From: Lacrimispora sphenoides
Lineage (GTDB): Bacteria > Bacillota > Clostridia > Lachnospirales > Lachnospiraceae
Reading direction: 5' to 3'
Length of the DNA stretch: 64,000 nt
NCBI RefSeq assembly: GCF_900105215.1
Contig: NZ_FOIP01000001.1
Span: 744,001-808,000 of the forward strand
In this document: one piece after another, positions 52,289 through 60,882 of the stretch
Layout: every line of letters starts with the position of its first letter
Position numbering within the stretch: position 1 is the stretch's first letter
Notes under the pieces: generated by a model
Databases searched by the model: none
What the model was told of the DNA's origin: nothing
The model's input: only the letters and a program-made list of their open reading frames with translations
Made by a program: the position numbers and the translations under genes

Positions 52289-53856
52289 CAGGATAACCTC
52301 CTCTTCTGTTTTAATATGGGCCTTATACCGAATATTTCTTCAAAAAAATCAGCTTTTTGCCGGAATGCCATGGATTCCAGGGTAATATCGCCCTCATAAG
52401 AGACGGTCACCACCAGCTGTCCGTTCTTTACGCTCATATGGGTGTCTGACAGCTTCTGCTTGTGGCTGCGGTCCAGGGAATTGGCGAGCCTTAAAATGGC
52501 TGTCAGCTTTCCCACAAGTATGATGCTGTCCTCATGAGGAAATTCTCCTTTTGTATTCCGGAACACCTCTTCGCTTAAATGGATCCGGTTATAATCAAAT
52601 TCCACCCCATTGTAGCGGACCGCATTGGCGATGATCTCCCGCTCCATATGGGACAGACCGATGATCTCTGTTGACATGATGATATGGTAGGCGGATTCGC
52701 TGGGGTTTCTCATGCTGATAAATTTGCCGCAGGCGTGAAGGATGGCGGCAATCTGCAAAAGAAGCCTCTCTCTCTTTCCCATTCCGTGATATTTCTTCAT
52801 GCTGTCAAAGATATCTACCACGTATTTTTCCATATTCACCGTATGAGGACCATGGCATTTATAGCGCTTTGCCATATTGCGGGAGGCCGCAAGAATGTCC
52901 TCGGAAAAATCATGGTTGAATTTCACCGCCTTTGTTTCCTCTGCAAATTCGGCTGCAATGCTGTCGCATAAACGGATTCCCGGAATCCAGAAAAGCTCTG
53001 CCTTGGTCAGTTCCAAAACTCGTTTAAAGATGATGGCCGCCGGAACCAGGAGGGATGCGTATTCCGAATTAACTCCAAACCGTTCCTGGATCTGGTCTAA
53101 AGACATTTCAACAATCTTTTCATAAAAAAATGCGAATTCCTCTGCAGTGACCCGTTCCACTGGCTTTCCGCCGCGGCTGCCCCGGGACAGATATAGGATG
53201 CTTTCTCCTATCCCGATCAGATTTTTGATCTCCCTGTCTTTTAAGTAAACCTTGCGGAATGTATATAGTTCATTATCCACCATTTCCTCGATCAGGGTAT
53301 TCTGCATCTGGTTATCGACTTGTACGGTCCCCATCATTTCACGGATTCTTAAGACACCTAACATCAGGTTATGGGTGGAAACCAGGGCATCCCTGTCAAA
53401 AAGGGAAACCTGCATGCTTCCAAAGCCTACATCCACAATGGCTGTACCTTTTTGTATGATCTTATGGAATTCCGCATCCTTTGAGGCGATGGCCTTATAA
53501 CTGATAAATCGCTGCTCGGAGTTGCTGATGACACGCACTTCGATACCAGTCCTCACCCGGATCTGATCCAGTACGATCCGGCTGTTTTTCGCTTCCCGCA
53601 GGGCACTGGTGGCGTAGGCCCGGTACCCGATCACCTTATAAGACTGCATGATATCCGCAAAATCCTTGATGACCTGACACATCTCCTCCACCAGCTCATA
53701 GCTGATCTTTCCATCATTATAGGTGTCCCTTCCAAGGGCAATGACATGACGGACATGGTCCACCTTACGGATTCCTGTCTTAGCAGAAATCTCATAGATA
53801 CCAAGCTCCAGTTCAAACGATCCAACATCAATGGCGGCAAATAATCGTATTGCCAT
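52288..53856 (-). CDS. ppx: Ppx/GppA phosphatase with HD-like C-terminal domain
   Basis: A 522-residue protein of the exopolyphosphatase / pppGpp phosphohydrolase family. The ASKHA fold begins AAIDVGSFELELGIYEI, and the second phosphate loop is IVDVGFGSMQVSLF (near 140-153). The C-terminal half has HD-like residues (ILHACGKFIS, near 375, and SHMEREIIANAVRYN). Atypically the first loop has GSFELELGIYE where most Ppx have GSNSxRL, so activity may be altered. It is coupled to ppk1. Confidence 0.88.
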   Translation of the reverse strand: MAIRLFAAIDVGSFELELGIYEISAKTGIRKVDHVRHVIALGRDTYNDGKISYELVEEMCQVIKDFADIMQSYKVIGYRAYATSALREAKNSRIVLDQIRVRTGIEVRVISNSEQRFISYKAIASKDAEFHKIIQKGTAIVDVGFGSMQVSLFDRDALVSTHNLMLGVLRIREMMGTVQVDNQMQNTLIEEMVDNELYTFRKVYLKDREIKNLIGIGESILYLSRGSRGGKPVERVTAEEFAFFYEKIVEMSLDQIQERFGVNSEYASLLVPAAIIFKRVLELTKAELFWIPGIRLCDSIAAEFAEETKAVKFNHDFSEDILAASRNMAKRYKCHGPHTVNMEKYVVDIFDSMKKYHGMGKRERLLLQIAAILHACGKFISMRNPSESAYHIIMSTEIIGLSHMEREIIANAVRYNGVEFDYNRIHLSEEVFRNTKGEFPHEDSIILVGKLTAILRLANSLDRSHKQKLSDTHMSVKNGQLVVTVSYEGDITLESMAFRQKADFFEEIFGIRPILKQKRRLS

Positions 53857-53893
53857 ACCTTTCCTCCTTACTGCCCATTTGTCAGGCAGCTTT

Positions 53894-55198
53894 TTAAATA
53901 TCCAAGTCTTTCTTTTCAGTTGTTCCCAAAAGGTGTGTAATAAACTGGCTTGCCGTTCTGCCTGATAAGCCTCCGTGGTTTAGTTCCCATATATTTGCTT
54001 TTGCATACAATTCTTCCAGAGACATGTTTATATCGCTGCGGGCGGCCAGCGCCCCTACGATCTCCTGGAACTCTCTTCTGTCCGGCGAGCCGTAATAGAT
54101 GGTTACACCAAAACGGGCCACCAGGGAAAGCTTTTCCTGGACGGTGTCATTATTATGTAAGTCATCATCCAGCTCCCTCTTGTCACTGAATTTTTCCCGT
54201 ATGAGATGTCTGCGGTTGGAAGTGGCATAAATCAGCACATTACCCGGTTTTTTCCCAAGGCCGCCTTCAATGATCGCCTTTAAATACTTATACTCCAATT
54301 CAGAATCCTCAAAGGATAAGTCATCCATGTAAATAATAAATTTGTAATTCCGATCCTTCACCTGTTCCTGGACCTTTGAAAGAGATTTGAATTGATGCTT
54401 ATAGACCTCGATGATCCGAAGCCCTCTGTCATAATATTCATTGAGCACGGCCTTAATGCTGGAGGATTTTCCGGTTCCGCTGTCGCCGAACAGCAGGACG
54501 TTATTGGCAGCCCGCCCGTTTAAGAAAGCCTCCGTATTTTCGATCAGCTTCTGCTTTTGGAGTTGGTAGCCGATGATGTCATCTAAATGGACATGTTCAA
54601 TGCTGGTGATAGGAAGGATCTGAGGCTCGCCGACTGCCTCCTCGATGCGGAAGGCTTTATTAAGGCCGAACTTCCCTACTCCGAACCTGCGGTAAAACTC
54701 TGTTATCACAGAAGCAAAAACAGTCTCATCCTCAGCTTCTTCCAAGGCAACGGCCAGGGCAACAATCTGGTCCCTGATCCTCTTATTATAGATCTTACTG
54801 CTGCCGTCTGCTGTCCGGTAATCGGAAAGGGCGGTCCATATCCCCTGTCCCCGATTTAAACGGTCCAGTTTTCGGATGTCATGATCAAACAATTCCTTTA
54901 TGACCCGGAAATCATGAGCAACCAGTTCATTTAAAGTCCCTTCGATGGGGCCTACGATCTCACAGGAGGTACTATAGGCATTTTCATTGTTTGCAAGGCA
55001 GAATGATAAAAAACAATGCCAGAGATTCCCCTCAAAGCCATAGGAAGCCGCCAGCTCAATGAGCTGACCGGCGCAGGCATAGGAATCCGGCATTGTTTCT
55101 CTTTCCGACCCCGATTCCAGGCTCAAAAGCCCGGCGATCTTGTCAAAAAGTTCACGATGATTCAAATTACGGTACAAAATCAATTCCTGGGATTTCAT
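53894..55198 (-). CDS. DUF815 AAA+ ATPase
   Basis: A 434-residue protein with an N-terminal helical region of about 200 residues and a C-terminal AAA ATPase: Walker A LLFGDSGTGKSS (near 235-245), Walker B FIIYMDDLSFE (near 290-300), sensor NRRHLIRE and an arginine-rich DKRELDDDLH. The DUF815 family is widespread and uncharacterised. The start at 55198 has AGGAGG. It is preceded by the second copy of the two-hairpin leader element and followed closely by ppx and ppk1. Confidence 0.85.
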   Translation of the reverse strand: MKSQELILYRNLNHRELFDKIAGLLSLESGSERETMPDSYACAGQLIELAASYGFEGNLWHCFLSFCLANNENAYSTSCEIVGPIEGTLNELVAHDFRVIKELFDHDIRKLDRLNRGQGIWTALSDYRTADGSSKIYNKRIRDQIVALAVALEEAEDETVFASVITEFYRRFGVGKFGLNKAFRIEEAVGEPQILPITSIEHVHLDDIIGYQLQKQKLIENTEAFLNGRAANNVLLFGDSGTGKSSSIKAVLNEYYDRGLRIIEVYKHQFKSLSKVQEQVKDRNYKFIIYMDDLSFEDSELEYKYLKAIIEGGLGKKPGNVLIYATSNRRHLIREKFSDKRELDDDLHNNDTVQEKLSLVARFGVTIYYGSPDRREFQEIVGALAARSDINMSLEELYAKANIWELNHGGLSGRTASQFITHLLGTTEKKDLDI

Positions 55199-55288
55199 AA
55201 TTTGCCTCCTAAATGAATCAGGCAGATATGCGGATATATCCAGCTGATTCACAAATTCAAGGTTGAAAGATGTTGTTCTTTCAACCTT
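55199..55288 (-). repeat. Two-hairpin leader element, copy 2 (before the DUF815 gene)
   Basis: On the minus strand: hairpin 1 (55259-55288; perfect 11-bp arms AAGGTTGAAAG/CTTTCAACCTT), 7-nt linker, hairpin 2 (55214-55251; outer arms TGAATCAG/CTGATTCA, inner GGATAT/ATATCT), then AGGAGG and ATG. The layout and spacing equal the copy at 7527-7615. Position 8 of hairpin 2 pairs A-T in copy 1 and G-C here. On the plus strand hairpin 1 is followed by five T. Confidence 0.7.
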
Positions 55289-55321
55289 TTTCCTTCTGTA
55301 GAATAATAAGTCACACAGCCC

Positions 55322-56458
55322 CTAATAATTTCCCAAAACCCTCATATTGCTTCCCTCTTCAGAGATTCCCTTTAAGGCATTCTGAATGGAAGCATCACTT
55401 AAATTCCCTTCAATATCTATGAAAAACCGGTATTCCCAGTTCCTTCCAAGAATGGGCCTGGACTCGATCATCATCATGCTGACCCCGTTATAGATAAAAT
55501 TGCTCAGCATATTATAAAGAGAACCGCTCTTATGGGGCAGTTCAAAGCTTATGCTTATTTTTCCCGCATCTTCCCGGTATACCGGCTCCTTTGACAGGAT
55601 GATGAACCGGGTCGTATTGTTTTTATTATGGTTGATGGAAGATTTTAAAACCTTCAGCCCGTAAATTTCCCCTGCGATCTCACTGGCCACCGCCGCCTGG
55701 GACGGATCGCCATCCTCAAAGACCTTTTTGGCTGCTATGGCAGTATTCTCCACACTGATCTGCCTCCAGTCCCTGTTGGCATTTAAAAATTCAGAGCACT
55801 GCATAAGGGCCTGGGGGTGGGAAAACACCGTTTGGATGTCCCCCTCCTTTGCCTCCGAAAGCCCAAGCAGCGCATGGTCTACGGAAAGGAAGGTTTCCGC
55901 CACAATGTAATTGTGATATTTTATAAGTAAGTCATAATTATGGGTGACCGCCCCTGCAGAGGAATTCTCAATGGGCAGAACCGCATAATCAGCTGCTCCT
56001 GCCTCCACCTCTTTCATGGCATCTTCCCAGGAGTCCACATGGTATATATCTGCATCGGCCCCAAAATATTTTAGTGCTGCCTCGTGGGTGTAGGCGCCTT
56101 CCACTCCCTGATACACCACCCGTGCATGATTGACTGGAAGACTCTTTACCGGTCGGAAATCATATTCCGCCTTAAGTCCGTGTTCCGCCATAAGCTTGTA
56201 CTGGAAATGGCGGCTGATCGTCATCATCTGAGTGAACAGCTCCCTTACCGCATGTTTATGGAATTCATCTTCCACCATACCGGTCACAGCCTCGATCTTC
56301 TGCTGCTCCCTTTCCTTGTCATAAACCTGCTTACCTGTTTCAATCTTATATTCGGCCACCTGGCCGCTAAGCGCCATCCGCTTTTCAAATAACGAAACAA
56401 TCTCTCGGTCAATCCCGTCAAGCTGTTTTCTGATTTCCTGTAAATCCAATGTCTTCAT
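55322..56458 (-). CDS. pheA: Bifunctional chorismate mutase / prephenate dehydratase
   Basis: A 378-residue P-protein: an AroQ chorismate mutase domain (about 1-90; LDLQEIRKQLDGIDREIVSLFEKRMALSGQVAEYK), a prephenate dehydratase domain (VVYQGVEGAYTHEAA, LPIENSSAGAV, and NNTTRFIILS near 285) and a C-terminal ACT domain with the ESRP phenylalanine-binding motif. It makes phenylpyruvate and is feedback-inhibited by phenylalanine. I prefer ATG 56458 over 56470 by ribosome-site spacing. It lies 36 nt after plsC. Confidence 0.94.
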   Translation of the reverse strand: MKTLDLQEIRKQLDGIDREIVSLFEKRMALSGQVAEYKIETGKQVYDKEREQQKIEAVTGMVEDEFHKHAVRELFTQMMTISRHFQYKLMAEHGLKAEYDFRPVKSLPVNHARVVYQGVEGAYTHEAALKYFGADADIYHVDSWEDAMKEVEAGAADYAVLPIENSSAGAVTHNYDLLIKYHNYIVAETFLSVDHALLGLSEAKEGDIQTVFSHPQALMQCSEFLNANRDWRQISVENTAIAAKKVFEDGDPSQAAVASEIAGEIYGLKVLKSSINHNKNNTTRFIILSKEPVYREDAGKISISFELPHKSGSLYNMLSNFIYNGVSMMMIESRPILGRNWEYRFFIDIEGNLSDASIQNALKGISEEGSNMRVLGNY

Positions 56459-56494
56459 GGGTCTTATCATTCCTTTTTCTTATCTGATGTGTGC

Positions 56495-57256
56495 TTAAGC
56501 CCTGTCAGAAATCTTTCCCTGGCTTTTCAGTTCTGCTTCCAGCATGGCCTTTATCTGATTCTCTACATAAGCGCCTGGGAATTTCCGAAACTCCGGTTCC
56601 AATTCCTTTGTATAAAAGGGCTTGCCAAATTCAATCGTCACCTGAGAGGGAAGCATGCGGGGAAATTGCCGTTCAAACACTTCCGCTGTTCCGGTAATTG
56701 CAACCGGTACTACCGGGCAGCCGCTTTTTTCCGCAATTTTAAGGCTTCCTTCCTTAAAAGGAATGAGATCTAAGGGACTCTCCTCCCGGTTCCTGGTACC
56801 TTCCGGGAAGATCCAGACGGAAACACCTCGTTTTACCTGATCGATTCCTATGAGAATGGTCTTTAAGCCTTCTTTTAAATTCTTCCTGTCTAGAAACAGA
56901 CAATTTACATACTTCATCCAGGTGGAAAGCAGAGGAATCTTCTCCATTTCTTTTTTTGCCACGAATCCCATAAGGTCGGGAACCGTCACATAACCTACAA
57001 GAATATCAAAATAGCTCCTGTGATTTCCAACGTACAAAACGGCCCGGTCTGAAGGTATATTCTCCTTACCCTTAACCGTAATGCTCACGCCTGCCATATG
57101 AAGAATGATCCGAAAAATCCATTGGACCACCGCCAGGCTCTGGATATCCCGCTGGCGGCGGTCCTTTTTACCGGTCAGCCATTCAAATATAATGACCGGA
57201 ATGCTTAAAATCAAAAATATGATGACTGTTGCTGCTACAAGAATAAAACGTATCAT
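56495..57256 (-). CDS. plsC: 1-acyl-sn-glycerol-3-phosphate acyltransferase
   Basis: A 253-residue membrane-anchored acyltransferase: an N-terminal helix (about 2-24), the catalytic NHRSYFD motif (HX4D, near 73-79) and FPEGTRNR (near 147-154). It forms phosphatidic acid in phospholipid synthesis. GGAGGG precedes ATG 57256. Together with cardiolipin synthase upstream it gives the operon a phospholipid theme. Confidence 0.93.
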   Translation of the reverse strand: MIRFILVAATVIIFLILSIPVIIFEWLTGKKDRRQRDIQSLAVVQWIFRIILHMAGVSITVKGKENIPSDRAVLYVGNHRSYFDILVGYVTVPDLMGFVAKKEMEKIPLLSTWMKYVNCLFLDRKNLKEGLKTILIGIDQVKRGVSVWIFPEGTRNREESPLDLIPFKEGSLKIAEKSGCPVVPVAITGTAEVFERQFPRMLPSQVTIEFGKPFYTKELEPEFRKFPGAYVENQIKAMLEAELKSQGKISDRA

Positions 57257-57310
57257 TGATCTAGCCCTCCATTTCATCTATTATATAAAATGGTGACTTT
57301 AATTACAATA

Positions 57311-57781
57311 CTACCCGCCTTTCTTTTTTGTAATTTGTTCGAACAACAGTCCTGTGGCAAACCACAGCGGTGCAAAGTCCAGACGGATCAGTCCGTCTAT
57401 GTTGGAGTTTCGCCCCGTATAATCCCACGGGCACATCCCTCTGCCCCGCAAAAGGGAGCCGGCAATATATTCCGCCACAAAAATGAGAACCATGTAAAGA
57501 AATCCATGGCGGATAGCAAGATCCGCTCTCTTTGCCGTAAATCCTGAACCGGGATTCACCCACCGGTCAATAAGATCTCCTATGGGACCTAAAAGTGCTC
57601 CGCAGCCATAAATAGGAAACATTAATAGGGACGTCTGCCCCATAAGCCGCCAGTCTTGGCGCAAAATGGATTCCGTGGAGGTAAAGATAACCTCCAGGCA
57701 CCAACCTGTCACCCCGCATTTGCAGAAATTAAGTGGCAGTTGTTTTAAGTTTAGTTGTGATAGTGTTTTCATACCCTTCAT
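57311..57781 (-). CDS. CmpB-type putative ABC permease (PF06541-like membrane protein)
   Basis: A 156-residue protein with about four membrane segments and the characteristic RGRGMCPWDYTGRNSNIDG and IRLDFAPLWFATGLLFE segments of the ABC-transporter type IV/CmpB family, of unknown function. It follows cls by 44 nt. The start may be ATG 57781 or 57772; the latter has GAAGGGT close upstream. Confidence 0.8.
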   Translation of the reverse strand: MKGMKTLSQLNLKQLPLNFCKCGVTGWCLEVIFTSTESILRQDWRLMGQTSLLMFPIYGCGALLGPIGDLIDRWVNPGSGFTAKRADLAIRHGFLYMVLIFVAEYIAGSLLRGRGMCPWDYTGRNSNIDGLIRLDFAPLWFATGLLFEQITKKKGG

Positions 57782-57825
57782 TATGCGCCGGTTATTGGGA
57801 TATTATGTTCTTCTGTTAAAGAATT

Positions 57826-59337
57826 CTATAATAGAGGAGACAACAATCTGCTCCCCTGTTCCTTGATCCGAATGAAAAGACTCCTCTCTTCATACACCTC
57901 TCTTGTGATCTCTTTGCACACCTTTAGGTCCTCCAGGAACAGAGCTTCCAGCCTGCGGGTCGTCTCCTCGTCGTAGATTACCGCATTTACTTCAAAATTT
58001 AGCTCAAAGCTTCGGATATCCATATTGGCAGTGCCATAAGAGCTGACCTTTCCGTCGGTCATAACCCCCTTGGAATGGAGAAACCCGTTTTCATAGGTAT
58101 AGCACCTGGCCCCGGCAGATATTAAATCCCCCACATAGGAATAGGAAGCCCAGTAAACAAAAGGATGATCCGGCTTACAGGGGATCATCAGCCTTACATC
58201 AACACCGGAACGGGCAGCTACTGACAAAGCGGTAAGCACAGCATCATCAGGCACGAAATAAGGTGTCTGGATGTAGATATGATCCCTGGCCTTTGAAAAG
58301 AGCCGGATATAATTATCCCGGATCTGTCGGCTCCTTGCATCCGGGCCGCTTGCAATGATCTGGATTCCAAGATGTTTTCTCTCGTCATTTATGTCAACCA
58401 CGCCAAGGAAATCCAGACAACTTCCGTCTTCATCTTCACAAAAATATTTCATATTACGGAACAGGTTTTCTCCTGTCGCATAATTCCAGTCCAGAGCAAA
58501 GCGGATCTGAAGGCTTAGCACAGACCCTCCCTGCAGCTTTAAATGGGTATCTCTCCAATAACCGAACCTGGTATCCTTTGAAATATATTCCCGGCCGATG
58601 TTGAAGCCTCCCACATATCCGACCCTGTTGTCAATGACCACGATCTTTCTGTGGTTTCTGTAGTTTACACGAAGCTGAAGCCTGCCTAGTATGGGCGGGA
58701 AAAAGATCCCTATCTTTACCCCGTTTTCCTTGAGCTGGTTCCATTTGTCCTTACGCATGAAACGCCCCCCCATACCGTCGCAGAGAATGCGCACTTCAAC
58801 TCCTGCTCTGGCACGCTCTATGAGGATGGGAATTATGGAGTCAAACACTTCATCGTCTTTAATAATATAATACTGCAAATGAATAAAATGGGTTGCATTG
58901 GAAAGCTCCATTCTCAAGTCTTTAAATTTTTCTTCCCCGTCCGTAAAAATCTCAACCGTGTTGTCAACGGTCAGCACAGATCCGGAAGTCTCCAGATTAT
59001 ACAGCACAAGATCCTCATAGTCACGGGACAAAGACGATACCAGGCTGATATCATGGCTTTTTAAAAATTCTTCCTGGTTTTTTGCGGAATAACGCACCCG
59101 GTCTTCCACTTCCTTAATCCGGAACATCTTGCCCTTTCGCATATCCTGGCCCAAAAGCAGATAAACAAGAATACCGAATACAGGAACAAAATACAGGGCC
59201 AGGAGCCAGGTCCAGACTGCTTTGGGATCACGGCGCTGAAAAAACACGATAATAATTGATAGAATCAGGTTGATATAAATCAGATGATCAATCAGCCAGT
59301 TCCAAATATCAACTGCCTGTAAAAACATCGTTTCCAT
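57826..59337 (-). CDS. cls: Cardiolipin synthase
   Basis: A 503-residue phospholipase D family synthase: two N-terminal membrane helices (about 12-32 and 42-62), the first HKD motif NHRKIVVIDNRVGYVGGFN (near 231-249), the second HSKGVMTDGKVSSYGTANMD (near 415-434). It condenses two phosphatidylglycerols into cardiolipin. GGAGGG lies 8 nt before the ATG. It is probably the first gene of the cls-cmpB-plsC-pheA-DUF815-ppx-ppk1 run. Confidence 0.95.
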   Translation of the reverse strand: METMFLQAVDIWNWLIDHLIYINLILSIIIVFFQRRDPKAVWTWLLALYFVPVFGILVYLLLGQDMRKGKMFRIKEVEDRVRYSAKNQEEFLKSHDISLVSSLSRDYEDLVLYNLETSGSVLTVDNTVEIFTDGEEKFKDLRMELSNATHFIHLQYYIIKDDEVFDSIIPILIERARAGVEVRILCDGMGGRFMRKDKWNQLKENGVKIGIFFPPILGRLQLRVNYRNHRKIVVIDNRVGYVGGFNIGREYISKDTRFGYWRDTHLKLQGGSVLSLQIRFALDWNYATGENLFRNMKYFCEDEDGSCLDFLGVVDINDERKHLGIQIIASGPDARSRQIRDNYIRLFSKARDHIYIQTPYFVPDDAVLTALSVAARSGVDVRLMIPCKPDHPFVYWASYSYVGDLISAGARCYTYENGFLHSKGVMTDGKVSSYGTANMDIRSFELNFEVNAVIYDEETTRRLEALFLEDLKVCKEITREVYEERSLFIRIKEQGSRLLSPLL

Positions 59338-59457
59338 AATAAATCCCTCCTGTCTAAGCGGTCACGATCCGCTTTATGCGGGCAATGAGGCATACCTCAT
59401 AGCTTTCTTCGGGATATTTAATTGCAGAAAAGGACCACCGCTGATGCGATGACCCTT

Positions 59458-59637
59458 TTATACAAACTGATTTCTCTCCCTGTTATAATGATAATCAATC
59501 GCAGCCAGAGAAAGGGTCAGGTCATTCTCCTGGATCCCAAGACTATGGCAGCATTCCTCAAGAGAAGGATAATAATCTCTTAACTGAGTATTGACATAGC
59601 TTAGCAGCATCACCGGATCTTTAGGTATATTAAACAT
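59458..59637 (-). CDS. DUF4250 family small protein (59 aa)
   Basis: A 59-residue ORF with excellent ribosome site GGAGGAGG before ATG 59637 and its own promoter. The sequence (MFNIPKDPVMLLSYVNTQLRD... ending AAIDYHYNRERNQF) matches the DUF4250 pattern PKDPVMLLSxVNxxLRD...YdxxRNQF, a helix-turn-helix-like small protein family frequent in Lachnospiraceae and of unknown function. An imperfect hairpin (AAAAGG...CCTTTT, about 59428-59461) spans its stop codon and may terminate it. Confidence 0.8.
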   Translation of the reverse strand: MFNIPKDPVMLLSYVNTQLRDYYPSLEECCHSLGIQENDLTLSLAAIDYHYNRERNQFV

Positions 59638-59668
59638 TTTTTCCTCCTCCTATTCTGTTAACATATTT

Positions 59669-59697
59669 ATTCTATCATAATTATTCCCAATTGTGAA
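59669..59697 (-). promoter_or_regulatory. Promoter of the DUF4250 gene
   Basis: On the minus strand TTCACA (forward 59692-59697), a 17-nt spacer ending TGA, and TAGAAT (forward 59669-59674), about 30 nt before the ATG. Confidence 0.6.
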
Positions 59698-59764
59698 TCA
59701 TTGAGAATGGGAGTTGCGGAATTTTCATGGCAAAGTACCCCTGTACGAATGGAGTAATCAGTGC

Positions 59765-59770
59765 TACAAT
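59765..59770 (+). promoter_or_regulatory. Extended -10 of the asparaginase gene
   Basis: TGCTACAAT, with TACAAT at 59765-59770, about 30 nt before the start codon. No clear -35 is found. Confidence 0.4.
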
Positions 59771-59801
59771 CAAATTTGAAATCCTTTAGGAGGTACAAGG
59801 T

Positions 59802-60806
59802 ATGAAAAAAATACTAATGCTTGGAACAGGGGGCACCATCGCCTGTAAGCGGAGTGACAATGGCTTAAAGCCTCTCCTTACTACAGACGAAATCCTTTCC
59901 TATGTTCCGGAAGCATCAGAATTCTGTCAGGCAGACAGCCTGCAGATACTAAACATAGACAGCACCAATATGCAGCCAAGCCATTGGATTACCATGGCAA
60001 AGGCTATTGAAACTCATTATAAGGATTACGATGGTTTTGTTATCTGCCACGGCACGGATACCATGGCTTATACAGCCTCAGCCCTTTCCTATCTGGTACA
60101 GGATTCGGAAAAGCCCATTGTCATCACCGGAGCCCAAAGGCCCATTGACATGGAAAACACCGATGCCCGCACGAATTTATCAGATAGTCTACGGTTTGCC
60201 AGCGAGTCTAAGGCCCATGGTGTTACCATTGCGTTTGACGGCAAGGTGATTGCAGGCACCAGAGGGAAAAAGGAGCGCACCAAGAGCTACAATGCTTTTT
60301 CCAGCATTAATTTTCCATATATTGCAGCGATTCAGGATGGACATGTGTTGTTTTACGTCGATGATAAGGCTTCCTGTCCCAGGCAGGTACAGTTTTTCCA
60401 AAAGCTGAATCCTCATGTGGCATTAATGAAACTGATTCCTTCCATGGGGTCTGACGTTCTGGATTTCATGGCAGAGCACTATGATGCGGTGATCATAGAA
60501 TCCTTTGGCGTCGGCGGCCTTCCTTCCTATGATACCGGTGATTTTTATAAGGCTGTTAAAAAGTGGATTAATCTAGGAAAAACCGTGGTCATGGCCACCC
60601 AGGTGACCAATGAGGGCAGCGATATGTCCGTGTACGAAGTCGGGCATTCCATAAAAAAGGAGCTGGGACTTTTAGAAGCCTATGATATGACTCTGGAAGC
60701 CACAGTGACGAAGCTCATGTGGATTCTGGGACAGACCAGTGACGAAAATGAGATACGGGAATTATTTTACCGTACTATTAACAGAGATATTCTTTGGCAG
60801 GCTTAA
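59802..60806 (+). CDS. ansA: L-asparaginase, type I
   Basis: A 334-residue asparaginase: N-terminal threonine motif LGTGGTIACK (about 7-16), the second motif ICHGTDTMAYTASAL (near 82-96) and the TGAQRP segment (near 109-114). There is no signal peptide, so it is cytoplasmic. It hydrolyses asparagine to aspartate and ammonia. AGGAGG lies 8 nt before the ATG. It is monocistronic, ending in a bidirectional terminator. Confidence 0.94.
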   Translation: MKKILMLGTGGTIACKRSDNGLKPLLTTDEILSYVPEASEFCQADSLQILNIDSTNMQPSHWITMAKAIETHYKDYDGFVICHGTDTMAYTASALSYLVQDSEKPIVITGAQRPIDMENTDARTNLSDSLRFASESKAHGVTIAFDGKVIAGTRGKKERTKSYNAFSSINFPYIAAIQDGHVLFYVDDKASCPRQVQFFQKLNPHVALMKLIPSMGSDVLDFMAEHYDAVIIESFGVGGLPSYDTGDFYKAVKKWINLGKTVVMATQVTNEGSDMSVYEVGHSIKKELGLLEAYDMTLEATVTKLMWILGQTSDENEIRELFYRTINRDILWQA

Positions 60807-60810
60807 AAAT

Positions 60811-60860
60811 ACGGGCGCAGCAAAAGAGATGAGTAATCATCCCTTTTGCTGCGCCCTTTA
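60811..60860. terminator. Bidirectional terminator between ansA and clpB
   Basis: Perfect 14-bp arms GGGCGCAGCAAAAG / CTTTTGCTGCGCCC (60813-60826 and 60843-60856), with T-rich tails on both strands, between convergent genes. Confidence 0.88.
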
Positions 60861-60882
60861 AAATAAGCGTAAGGTTTATCCC

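Noticed and set aside
59338..59400. Further copy of the intercistronic hairpin repeat before cls
   Set aside because: GGTATGCCTCATTGCCC resembles the first half of the unit, but the GGGC arm and the AAAGAGGAAA end are missing, so it is too weak to count.
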